This document shows, piece by piece, positions 1-6,843 of a stretch of 8,110 nt of DNA (the first letter of the stretch is position 1; each line of letters opens with the position of its first letter). The notes below the pieces were generated by a model that had not been told where the DNA came from, searched no databases, and was given only the letters and a program-made list of their open reading frames with translations. The DNA is taken from NCBI GenBank assembly GCA_030433225.1, contig JAUIMD010000068.1:1-8110 (forward strand), given 5' to 3'. The translations under genes and the position numbers were made by a program. Source of the DNA: Bacteroidia bacterium (lineage in GTDB: Bacteria > Bacteroidota > Bacteroidia > Bacteroidales > UBA5342).

Positions 1-872
1 TTTTGTTTTTATACCAACAAACGGGACAGGAAAAATATAAAAAAGCAGCCACCCAGATGCGCAATTTTTTACTTGGAACTTTAAACTCCCCAAGTTCATT
101 TCAGAAAACACCCGACGGTGGCTATTGGCATAAAAACAACGATCATTACGTCCAGGTAATGACCATAGATGGTGCCTATATGAGCAATCCGTTTTTGGTA
201 AAATATGGGGTACTTTTTAACGATGACGAAGCCATTCAAGCTGGAACCTTTCAAACCCTTCTGGTGGCTTCACATGCATTCAATATACAAACTAACCTGC
301 CCTATCATGGCTGGGATTACAACAAAACACACCACTGGGCACACTCTATTACCGGCACTTCAACGCAGGTGTGGTCGCGTAGTATTGGATGGTTTTCCAT
401 GGCATTGGTGGATATTTTGGAGTATTTACCACCCAGCCACCCGGATTACAACCCTATACTTTATCTTTTTCAGCAGATGGCCAAGGGAATAAAAAACTAC
501 CAAAATCCTGAAAATGGCTTGTGGTATCAGGTAGTAACCGATTGGAACATCCCCGGCAACTACCCTGAAACAAGCGGGTCGGGAATGATCGTATATGCCC
601 TTGCTAAAGGAGTTCGCCATCAATGGATTGACAATTCATTCCAATTAGTATCTAAAAATGGATGGGTGGGTTTACAGCAAATGATTTCCGTGCATACGGA
701 TGGAGAACCAAAAATTGAATCTTTTGCTCCCGGAATGGGCATAAAAGACAATGCGGAACAATACGTAGCCGTACGTCCTGTGAATTGCCCTTCGGCCCGG
801 CAAAAGCAACACCCGCATGGGTATTGCGCCATTTTAATGGCTGCCAGCGAATTGGAAAAATTGAACCGGTAA
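1..872 (+). CDS. GH88/GH105-type unsaturated uronyl (rhamnogalacturonyl) hydrolase, 5'-truncated by window edge
   Basis: This is the C-terminal ~289 residues of an (alpha/alpha)6-barrel glycoside hydrolase that removes the unsaturated uronic acid left at the non-reducing end of oligosaccharides after polysaccharide-lyase cleavage, typically of pectin/rhamnogalacturonan. Seen, numbering from the TTG codon at base 3: DGGYWHK (38-44), MTIDGAYMSNP (53-63) whose Asp56 sits where the family has its catalytic acid, HGWD (102-105), WSRSIGWFSMAL (124-135) matching the family W-x-R-G-x-G-W block, ETSGSGM, and a final GYCAILMAASEL helix. The frame is open to the first base and the TTG at base 3 lies inside the fold, so the real start is outside; by family length roughly 80-100 residues are missing. 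The usual Gly after Arg in the WxRG block is Ser127 here. No signal peptide can be judged. The gene converges on the carotenoid unit, leaving only 25 bp. Family assignment is firm, the exact substrate is inferred. Confidence 0.85.
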   Translation, partial: LFLYQQTGQEKYKKAATQMRNFLLGTLNSPSSFQKTPDGGYWHKNNDHYVQVMTIDGAYMSNPFLVKYGVLFNDDEAIQAGTFQTLLVASHAFNIQTNLPYHGWDYNKTHHWAHSITGTSTQVWSRSIGWFSMALVDILEYLPPSHPDYNPILYLFQQMAKGIKNYQNPENGLWYQVVTDWNIPGNYPETSGSGMIVYALAKGVRHQWIDNSFQLVSKNGWVGLQQMISVHTDGEPKIESFAPGMGIKDNAEQYVAVRPVNCPSARQKQHPHGYCAILMAASELEKLNR

Positions 873-897
873 TGCCCGTGTTTTTTCTAAAACAAGT

Positions 898-2586
898 TTA
901 GTAATACGACACAATATTTTTCACCTCATCCATCAACCATTTAGGGGTGGATGTGGCGCCGCATATCCCCACCTTTTGCCCTTGCGAAAACCACCGGCGC
1001 CGAATGTTGTTGGGCGAATGAATGAAGTAGGTATTTTCGTTAGCTTCTTTACAGGCCTTGTACAAAACTTTGCCGTTCGATGAGTTTTCTCCGGCCACAA
1101 ATAGCACCACATCATTAGTACGGCTAAATTCCTGCAAGTTGCTTTTTCGGTTACTTACCGAACGGCAGATGGTGTCGTACACTTTTACCGACACCCCTTT
1201 GTCCTCCAGCAACCGGATGATTTTTTTAAACTCAACAGGATCCTTTGTAGTTTGACTGAACATGGAAAGCTGCGTTGGGAAAGTCAGCGTTTTTGCCTCT
1301 TCAAAACTTTCGATAATAACCACCTGGTCAAATACATTTCCACTTAAGCCAATGGTTTCCGGGTGTGACTTTTTCCCGAATAAATAGAGCATTTCACCAT
1401 TTTGAAGTGACCGTGTCATTTGGTCCTTAATGCGCAAAACAATAGGACACGTGGCATCGGTCAGGGTGTTGTTTTTTTCAGATACCGACTGGTATGATTT
1501 GGGAGGCTCACCATGTGCACGAAACAGCACCTGTTTGCCTTCCACCTTATGCAGGTCTGCTGCATCTATGGTTACCAGGCCCTTTTCTTCCAACCGACGA
1601 ACTTCTTCTTCGTTGTGTACAATTTCTCCTACACAATACAATTCGCCGTGCGTTTCCAAAAGTTCCTCTGCTTTTTTTACCGCTTTTACAACTCCGCCAC
1701 AAAACCCCGACTTACGATCAATTTGCACCTGTAAATTTAAACGTGGCGGCATTTTAGCAAAGCCCAACCGAAGGTCGAGCACGGCTTTAACGGCCAGGTA
1801 AATTTTCATGCGTTTACGTACGCTGTGGCGTTTTTCCATCACTTGATTGGGCGATGTTTTGCGGATTTTACGAAGCAACTGCACAAAATACAGGTACGAG
1901 AGGTACACCCCGGTTCTGATTTCCTTTTTTAGGTGCATAATTCCAAACCAGGCCTCGTAAAAAGAATCTTCGATGTCTTTTTCAATTTTCCGTTTTTCTT
2001 CCTGCGTAAATTTTTCAAAATTCACATCCGGAAAATATATTCTTCCACGTTCTTCGAAATCAGATTTTACATCTCTCAAAAAATTAACGACCTGAAAAGC
2101 ATGTCCTAATTTACGCGCCGGATACACCAGACGCTGGTACCCTTCGTCATCGTCTTTATAAAATACCCGCAGGCACATCAGGCCCACGACTTCAGCCGAT
2201 CCATACACATACCGGTTAAATTCATAGGAAGTGAACTCCTTCTTTTTCAGGTCCATTTCCATGCTATAAAGAAATGCATCAATCAGGTGCTGGCTTATTT
2301 TATACTCGTGCACCACCTGCTGAAAAGCATGGAGAATTGGATTGGCACTTATGCGATCCTGCAAAGCGAGGCGTGTATCCTCTTTAAAACGGGCGAAAAT
2401 TTCTTCCTGGTTATAAGCATGGAAGGTATCCACAATTTCGTCGGCAAAGCGCACGTATCCATAAATACCGTATATCGCGTTTCGGTAGTTCTTACTCAAC
2501 ATCCGTACACCGGCACTAAAGGAGGTGCTGTAGTTTTTGGTGGTTACGGTGCTAATGTCAAAAGCCGTTTTAGTGTACAGGTCCAT
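898..2586 (-). CDS. crtB-ispH: Bifunctional fusion: phytoene synthase (CrtB) + 4-hydroxy-3-methylbut-2-enyl diphosphate reductase (IspH)
   Basis: One uninterrupted 562-residue ORF holds two full-length enzymes. Residues ~1-278 are a trans-isoprenyl diphosphate synthase of the CrtB type (2 GGPP to phytoene): first Asp-rich motif DEIVD (49-53), YGSAEVVGLMC (128-138), second Asp-rich motif RDVKSD (171-176) followed by ERGRIYFP. Residues ~285-562 are IspH (HMBPP to IPP + DMAPP, a [4Fe-4S] enzyme): cluster cysteines Cys296 (GFCGGV), Cys380 (DATCP) and Cys474 (DTICRSVSNR); substrate-site His324 (VHN), His358 (RAHGEPP), His408 and Glu410 (SHPE), the SSN triad 502-504 and Ser546. Spacing of Cys380 to His408 (28) and Cys474 to Ser502 (28) equals that in E. 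coli IspH as I remember it. Each half has normal family length and the linker is only a few residues (MPPRLN, 279-284). The start overlaps the crtI stop by 17 bp, implying co-transcription and probable coupling; the leader is A-rich without a Shine-Dalgarno site. Met279 (codon 1752-1750) could act as an internal start for IspH alone. Domain calls are very firm; bifunctionality is inferred. Confidence 0.95.
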   Translation of the reverse strand: MDLYTKTAFDISTVTTKNYSTSFSAGVRMLSKNYRNAIYGIYGYVRFADEIVDTFHAYNQEEIFARFKEDTRLALQDRISANPILHAFQQVVHEYKISQHLIDAFLYSMEMDLKKKEFTSYEFNRYVYGSAEVVGLMCLRVFYKDDDEGYQRLVYPARKLGHAFQVVNFLRDVKSDFEERGRIYFPDVNFEKFTQEEKRKIEKDIEDSFYEAWFGIMHLKKEIRTGVYLSYLYFVQLLRKIRKTSPNQVMEKRHSVRKRMKIYLAVKAVLDLRLGFAKMPPRLNLQVQIDRKSGFCGGVVKAVKKAEELLETHGELYCVGEIVHNEEEVRRLEEKGLVTIDAADLHKVEGKQVLFRAHGEPPKSYQSVSEKNNTLTDATCPIVLRIKDQMTRSLQNGEMLYLFGKKSHPETIGLSGNVFDQVVIIESFEEAKTLTFPTQLSMFSQTTKDPVEFKKIIRLLEDKGVSVKVYDTICRSVSNRKSNLQEFSRTNDVVLFVAGENSSNGKVLYKACKEANENTYFIHSPNNIRRRWFSQGQKVGICGATSTPKWLMDEVKNIVSYY

Positions 2587-4048
2587 ATTTTTTTTGAATT
2601 CGTTCGGTTACTAATTTGGAACTTATTACCACCATTGGTAAACCCGTACCTGGTGTGGTGGAAGCTCCGACATAAAACAGGTTAGGAAACTTTTCATCGT
2701 AATTTTTTGGACGAAATGCGCCAATTTGATTTAAGTTGTGCGCCAGCCCTAAACCCGAACCGCGGTACAAATTAAACGTATTTTGCCAATCCAGAGGATC
2801 ATAAATTGTTTTTGACAGCAGATTATCCGCAATGTTGTAGCCAATACGCTGAGACAGGTCATTGATAATGTTTTGTGCCACCTCTTCCCGGTCGAGCCAG
2901 GTGGGCTTATAGCGTAAATCAGGTACCGGGCACAAAATAAACACCGATTCGCACCCGGGCGGGGCACTTTCAGGGTTGTATTTGGACAACACATTTACGT
3001 AATAGTACGGTTGTTCCAACCCGGCATCGTTCGTAAATATTTTGCTGGAATATGCTTTAAAATCGTTGCCTAAAAAATAGTTGTGGTGATCGATATTGGG
3101 CAACTTACCCTTAACCCCAAGGTATAAGGTAAAGGGTGCCATGGTCCATTTTTGCTGATCCAGTTTCTCGGGGGTAAACTTTTTGCGTTGTAGCACTTTT
3201 CCTCTAAAAGCTGCGGCATCTGCATTTATTACAAACAAATCGGCCTTATGCAATTTCCCCTGCTGATCCGCCAATGCAACCACCTTCCCATCCTGCTCCT
3301 GAAAGCCGGTAATTTCAGTATTGTAGCGGATGGTGATTCCGGATTTTTTCACCTCTTCCATCAAGGTTTCTACAATGGTATACATGCCGCCTTTTACATT
3401 GTGGTAGCCATCGTGTACCATTTCGGTATACGTAAGCAAGGTATAAACGGCAGGGGTATTGAACGGGGTTGCACCTAAAAAAAACGCAACCAGCGAAAAA
3501 ATCTGCTTAACCGTATCTGATGCAAAATACCGGCTCATTTCATCCCACACAGTGCGAAACATTTTGGGGGCATGTTTGGGGGGTACTGTGGCCATGGTGG
3601 TAAAAAAGTGGAACAATGACGTGTAGTTGGTTTTGACCACCTTATCAATGGTATCGTGAAAAAGCTGACCGCTGGCTGCAAGAAAACGACGCATTTTAGC
3701 TTCAAAATCCGGTTCTATTTCTTCAAATTCCCTGGCCAGTAACTGAAGGTCTTTATGTATGGAGTACCGTTTCTCGGACCCTCTGAAGTGAATGGTATAC
3801 AGCGGATCCAGCGCCGTAAACTCAAAAGGCATTTCAATGCCGATTTCTTTTGCAAAGGATTTAAATTCATAGCTCATGCTAAAAAAGGAAGGACCTATAT
3901 CAAAGGTAAATCCATCTTTTTTCAACTGGTTAAGGCGTCCACCTGCCTGGTGATGCTTTTCCAGGATTTCCACCTTGTACCCTAAACGCTGTAAACGCAA
4001 GGCCGTGCAAATTCCGCCTAAACCGGATCCTATTACCATCGCTTTCAT
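2570..4048 (-). CDS. crtI: Phytoene desaturase (CrtI family)
   Basis: This FAD-dependent carotenoid desaturase should convert phytoene stepwise to lycopene or a related polyene at the membrane. Seen in the 492-residue product: N-terminal dinucleotide-binding GSGLGG (7-12), Glu30 at the end of the second strand, AGGRLNQ (35-41), GFTFDIGPS (46-54), and the C-terminal CrtI signature FYVGASTTPGTGLPMV (458-473). Length is normal for the family. I start it at the ATG at 4048 (product MKAMVIGSG...) because the Rossmann strand begins immediately; an upstream in-frame ATG at 4090 would add 14 residues of low-complexity basic sequence. The 3' end overlaps crtB-ispH by 17 bp, so phytoene synthesis and desaturation are made from one transcript. 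It is a divergent paralogue of crtD across a 172-bp control region. CrtI rather than CrtD is chosen from its pairing with crtB and its PGTGLP signature; the number of desaturation steps cannot be read from sequence. Confidence 0.92.
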   Translation of the reverse strand: MKAMVIGSGLGGICTALRLQRLGYKVEILEKHHQAGGRLNQLKKDGFTFDIGPSFFSMSYEFKSFAKEIGIEMPFEFTALDPLYTIHFRGSEKRYSIHKDLQLLAREFEEIEPDFEAKMRRFLAASGQLFHDTIDKVVKTNYTSLFHFFTTMATVPPKHAPKMFRTVWDEMSRYFASDTVKQIFSLVAFFLGATPFNTPAVYTLLTYTEMVHDGYHNVKGGMYTIVETLMEEVKKSGITIRYNTEITGFQEQDGKVVALADQQGKLHKADLFVINADAAAFRGKVLQRKKFTPEKLDQQKWTMAPFTLYLGVKGKLPNIDHHNYFLGNDFKAYSSKIFTNDAGLEQPYYYVNVLSKYNPESAPPGCESVFILCPVPDLRYKPTWLDREEVAQNIINDLSQRIGYNIADNLLSKTIYDPLDWQNTFNLYRGSGLGLAHNLNQIGAFRPKNYDEKFPNLFYVGASTTPGTGLPMVVISSKLVTERIQKKYGPVH

Positions 4049-4094
4049 GGGCAATGCTTTGTTTTTTTGTTTAACTTTACAACACAACAATTGA

Positions 4095-4114
4095 ACAAAT
4101 GTTTATCCATTTGT
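4095..4114. promoter_or_regulatory. Inverted repeat ACAAATG-N6-CATTTGT, candidate operator between crtI and crtD
   Basis: Two perfect 7-bp arms (4095-4101 and 4108-4114) are separated by 6 bp in the AT-rich divergent spacer, 47 bp from the crtI start and 26 bp upstream of the candidate -33 element of crtD. Read on the minus strand, it contains AACATTTG (4103-4096), one base away from the Bacteroidota -7 consensus, so a protein bound here could block crtI transcription. Dyad size would suit a dimeric regulator; MerR-family CarH/LitR proteins control many bacterial carotenoid clusters, but no regulator gene is in the window. Chance occurrence is possible in AT-rich DNA. Confidence 0.35.
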
Positions 4115-4140
4115 ACCGCATTCCCGAAAATTAGTATTTA

Positions 4141-4168
4141 TTTGCAATTGAAGGGATGCGTACCTTTG
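4141..4168 (+). promoter_or_regulatory. Bacteroidota-type promoter (TTTG ... TACCTTTG) for crtD-cruF
   Basis: TACCTTTG at 4161-4168 matches the Bacteroidota primary-sigma -7 box TAnnTTTG exactly, and TTTG at 4141-4144 lies 16 bp upstream as a candidate -33 element. Transcription would start near 4173-4176, giving a ~45-nt leader before the ATG at 4221. This location argues against the GTG at 4179 as the translation start. The palindrome ACACGTGT (4175-4182) falls at the predicted start site. Confidence 0.65.
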
Positions 4169-4220
4169 TAAAAAACACGTGTACGTGAAGAAAAAAAGAT
4201 CAAACAGAGTCAACGTTCAT

Positions 4221-5714
4221 ATGCCCGTTCAAACAAATAAAAAAATTGCCATTATAGGTGCAGGTATCTCAGGTCTGGCCAGCGCCGTACGACTTGCGAA
4301 AGCAGGCTTTGAGGTAGATGTTTTTGAAAAAGCGGGCAATGTAGGTGGCAAAATGAATGAAATACACCATAAAGGATACCGCTTTGATACCGGCCCTTCG
4401 CTTTTTACGCTTCCCGAATTGTTAACCGAACTGTATGACCTGTGCGAAACACCGGCGAACAAGCGCTTAAAGGTTTTAAAACCTGAAATTTCGTGCCGTT
4501 ATTTTTACCCGGATACTACCGTAATAAACGCATGGCAGGAGCCTGAAAAATTTGCGCATGAAGTGGAAGCAAAAACCGGAGAACCGGCCATACATGTATT
4601 GCGCTTTTTAAAGCATAGCCAAAAGCTTTATGAACTTACTGCTCCCCTTTTTATTTTCCAGCCCCTTGTATCCCTTAAAACATTGTGTAGCAGGAATGCA
4701 CTGAAAGTACTTATGCATCTGCACTTACTTTCTCCATTGCAGCAGATGGCCGGCAAAAACCGCAAATGGTTCCGTTCACCTAAGGTGCAGCAATTGTTTA
4801 ACCGTTTCGCCACCTATAATGGATCCAACCCTTACAAGGCACCGGCAACCCTAAACATCATTCCACATTTAGAGCACAACCTGGGGGCCTATTTTGCTTC
4901 CGGCGGAATGTACCGGGTAGCACAAAGCCTGTACCAGCTGGCAAAAGATCAAGGCGCGCGCTTTACCTTCAACACAGCGGTGGAAAGGATACAACTGACC
5001 AACAACGGGGCTTCGGCGCTTATCGTAAATGGCCAAAGCACCCACTACGATGCCGTTGTGAGCGATGTGGATGTTTTTACATTATACAAACACCTGCTTC
5101 CCCGGGTAAAAATGCCGGCACGCTACAAAAAGAGGGAACTCTCCAGTTCTGCACTCATTTTTTACTGGGGCATAAACCGACCTTTTCCACAATTGGATTT
5201 GCACAACATTCTTTTCGCAAAAGCATACAGGGAGGAATTCACGGCTATTTTCGAAAACAAGACGATCCACCCCGACCCCACTGTTTACATCTACATCAGC
5301 GCAAAAGAAAATGCCCTGGATGCCCCGGCCAACTGCGAGAACTGGTTTGTTATGATCAATGCTCCACATAATGCGGGACAAAACTGGCCGGCCCTACGCG
5401 AAAAAGCAAGAAAACACGTAGTGAATAAAATTAACCAGAGCCTGAACGTTTCTATTGAAGACCACATTGTTTTTGAGGAATACCTTGATCCCGTTCGGAT
5501 AGAGGCAAAAACCAACAGTTACCGAGGCGCCTTGTACGGCCCGGGCTCCAACAGCAAAATGGCTGCATTTTTACGGCATCCCAATACAACCCACCGCATT
5601 AAAAACCTTTACTTTACGGGTGGAAGTGTACACCCCGGTGGGGGAGTTCCACTTTGTATGGCATCTGCAAAAATTGTGGCCCACCAACTGACCAAAACAC
5701 TCAGAAAATCTTAA
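4221..5714 (+). CDS. crtD: 1-hydroxycarotenoid 3,4-desaturase (CrtD-like, CrtI family)
   Basis: This FAD-dependent desaturase is expected to introduce the C-3,4 double bond into a 1-hydroxylated acyclic carotenoid end, as CrtD does in purple bacteria and in myxol/saproxanthin-producing Bacteroidota. Seen in 497 residues: GAGISG (13-18), Glu36, VGGKMNE (41-47), GYRFDTGPS (52-60), the FATYNGSNPYKAPA block shared by CrtD proteins, GGMYR, and the C-terminal FTGGSVHPGGGVP (465-477), where HPGGG replaces the PGTG of the neighbouring CrtI. I start it at ATG 4221 rather than GTG 4179: the latter would lie about 5 nt from the predicted transcript start, and the Rossmann fold begins soon after 4221. 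cruF follows after 9 bp and would supply the hydroxylated substrate. The alternative is another CrtI-family desaturase or isomerase such as CrtN or CrtH, less likely given the partner. Confidence 0.86.
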   Translation: MPVQTNKKIAIIGAGISGLASAVRLAKAGFEVDVFEKAGNVGGKMNEIHHKGYRFDTGPSLFTLPELLTELYDLCETPANKRLKVLKPEISCRYFYPDTTVINAWQEPEKFAHEVEAKTGEPAIHVLRFLKHSQKLYELTAPLFIFQPLVSLKTLCSRNALKVLMHLHLLSPLQQMAGKNRKWFRSPKVQQLFNRFATYNGSNPYKAPATLNIIPHLEHNLGAYFASGGMYRVAQSLYQLAKDQGARFTFNTAVERIQLTNNGASALIVNGQSTHYDAVVSDVDVFTLYKHLLPRVKMPARYKKRELSSSALIFYWGINRPFPQLDLHNILFAKAYREEFTAIFENKTIHPDPTVYIYISAKENALDAPANCENWFVMINAPHNAGQNWPALREKARKHVVNKINQSLNVSIEDHIVFEEYLDPVRIEAKTNSYRGALYGPGSNSKMAAFLRHPNTTHRIKNLYFTGGSVHPGGGVPLCMASAKIVAHQLTKTLRKS

Positions 5715-5723
5715 GTTTCATTT

Positions 5724-6362
5724 ATGAAGGAATCCACCCTAAAACCCCTGTTAATTGTATTTTACTGCGTTGGCCTTATTGGTTTTCTTTTACCGGTTAG
5801 CAGTGCCTATTTTAAACAACTTACCCCCTTTACCCTGCTTATGAATGCGGGGCTTGTTTTGGCCTACCAACGCCATTGGAATGTAAACACGGTACTGGCA
5901 ATGAGCTTTGTTACCCTGGCGGGCTTTGGCGTGGAGTGGCTGGGCATACAAACAGGCTTAATTTTTGGGCAGTACACCTATGGCACGGTGTTAGGGCCAA
6001 AAATTGGAGGAACGGCATTGATTATTGGGGTTAACTGGTTGTTGCTGGTAATGGGGAGCTTTTACCTGCTGGCACCGCTTCGCATGAATTTATGGATAAA
6101 AAACCTACTGGGTGCATTATTAATGCTGGGCTACGACTGGGTATTGGAACCTGTGGCAATGCGCCTGGGAATGTGGCACTGGGAAACGGGCCGAATACCC
6201 GTACAAAACTACCTTGCATGGTTTGCGCTGGGCCTGCTTTTCCAGTATATTTTTTCGCGTTATGCCAAACGCGGAAGAAACACACTGGCCGGCTACATTT
6301 TTCTGGTGCAGCTGGTATTTTTTCTTTTATTGCGTACCGCCATTGAACTTGGCCTGTTGTAA
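5724..6362 (+). CDS. cruF: Carotenoid 1,2-hydratase (CruF family, DUF422), membrane protein
   Basis: CruF-type hydratases add water to the terminal 1,2 double bond of psi-end carotenoids (gamma-carotene, lycopene, or bisanhydrobacterioruberin in the archaeal relatives), giving the tertiary 1-hydroxyl on which CrtD acts. Seen in 212 residues: about seven hydrophobic segments (roughly 7-24, 35-48, 55-70, 97-115, 126-140, 164-179, 189-208), the block VEWLGIQTG-x3-FGQYTYG (70-87) with Glu71, a GYDWVLEPVAMRLGMWHW block (136-153) with Asp138 and Glu142, and IPVQNYLAWF (158-167). These acidic and aromatic positions are the conserved core of the family. The non-enzymatically similar CrtC hydratase is unrelated in sequence. 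The gene follows crtD by 9 bp and certainly shares its transcript; it ends facing the gamma-glutamylcyclotransferase-fold gene. Confidence 0.88.
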   Translation: MKESTLKPLLIVFYCVGLIGFLLPVSSAYFKQLTPFTLLMNAGLVLAYQRHWNVNTVLAMSFVTLAGFGVEWLGIQTGLIFGQYTYGTVLGPKIGGTALIIGVNWLLLVMGSFYLLAPLRMNLWIKNLLGALLMLGYDWVLEPVAMRLGMWHWETGRIPVQNYLAWFALGLLFQYIFSRYAKRGRNTLAGYIFLVQLVFFLLLRTAIELGLL

Positions 6363-6385
6363 AAATTACCATCCCGTGGGTGGTA
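6361..6385 (-). terminator. Probable intrinsic terminator of the gamma-glutamylcyclotransferase-fold gene
   Basis: Minus-strand RNA forms UACCA-CC / GG-A-UGGUA, a 7-bp stem with one bulged A and a CACG loop (6385-6367), followed by AUUUUU (6366-6361). It lies 22 bp past the stop at 6407. The U-tract overlaps the cruF stop codon. On the plus strand no T-run follows the hairpin, so it serves only leftward transcripts. Stem is short, hence moderate confidence. Confidence 0.4.
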
Positions 6386-6406
6386 CTGCATTAGGAGTCG
6401 GTTCCT

Positions 6407-6826
6407 TTATTTATGCCGTAGGTATTCCAGGTAGTTTCCTGATGCAATTCTCCGGTGCTGCTCTATGGGCCAATTGTACAGGTATACCCAGCACAACAAC
6501 ATTTTAGAGTCGCAAACAATGGGAACTTTCTTTCGAAGGTACATGTGCGGAACCGCATATTCAGCTCCAATTCCCTCATACGCATCCAGCAGAGGAAAAA
6601 CATGGCCTGCCTGTTGAATTTGGTAAACCTGCCCCCAAACTTTATCCTGTGGGCTCCCGGACAGGACAGCTCCGGGATATTCGCCCAAATCGTATACTTT
6701 ACCCAGGAAATACCCTTCAGTATGCCGTGTGGCATGCGCGCGCATAAGTGCACTCATTTCTGTGGAAATTGCATGCATCAATGTTCCGTATACAAACAGC
6801 AGGTCAAGTTCTTTCGTATGCATCAT
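6407..6826 (-). CDS. Gamma-glutamylcyclotransferase-fold (AIG2-like) protein
   Basis: A 139-residue cytoplasmic protein of the GGCT/AIG2 superfamily. Characterised members cyclise gamma-glutamyl groups to 5-oxoproline, but the bacterial branch has few known substrates. Seen: the N-terminal FVYGTLM substrate loop (11-17), which in this fold binds the gamma-glutamyl moiety, the domain core GYFLGKVYDLGEYPGAV (38-54), VWGQVYQI, and DAYEG (81-85), whose Glu84 occupies the catalytic general acid/base position; a late aromatic stretch WVYLYNWP ends the barrel. Length is normal. Two ATG codons are adjacent (6826 and 6823); I keep the first. It converges on cruF and is separated from the Spy-like gene by a strong terminator that ends only 17 nt before its start, so its own promoter is not evident. 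No link with carotenoid synthesis is implied. Superfamily is sure, reaction is not. Confidence 0.87.
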   Translation of the reverse strand: MMHTKELDLLFVYGTLMHAISTEMSALMRAHATRHTEGYFLGKVYDLGEYPGAVLSGSPQDKVWGQVYQIQQAGHVFPLLDAYEGIGAEYAVPHMYLRKKVPIVCDSKMLLCWVYLYNWPIEQHRRIASGNYLEYLRHK

Positions 6827-6843
6827 TTGTTTTCAGCACCAAC

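Noticed and set aside
873..897. Possible bidirectional terminator between the glycoside hydrolase gene and the fusion gene.
   Set aside because: There is a T-run (TTTTTT) but no convincing stem; only short A/T pairings are possible.
1430..1801. Open frames of 73-123 residues on the plus strand opposite ispH.
   Set aside because: They are antisense to a strongly conserved enzyme, lack recognisable motifs and have no promoter or context.
4049..4090. ATG at 4090 as the crtI start.
   Set aside because: The added 14 residues (MLCCKVKQ...) do not resemble CrtI N-termini; MKAMVIGSG from 4048 is the normal beginning.
4179..4220. GTG start at 4179 giving a 14-residue N-terminal extension of CrtD.
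   Set aside because: It would start about 5 nt after the predicted transcription start from the TACCTTTG box, and the extension is basic low-complexity sequence before the Rossmann fold; ATG 4221 fits better.
6031..6372. 113-residue minus-strand frame and the overlapping plus-strand frames across cruF.
   Set aside because: Shadows of the membrane-protein coding sequence; cruF has conserved family residues in its own frame.
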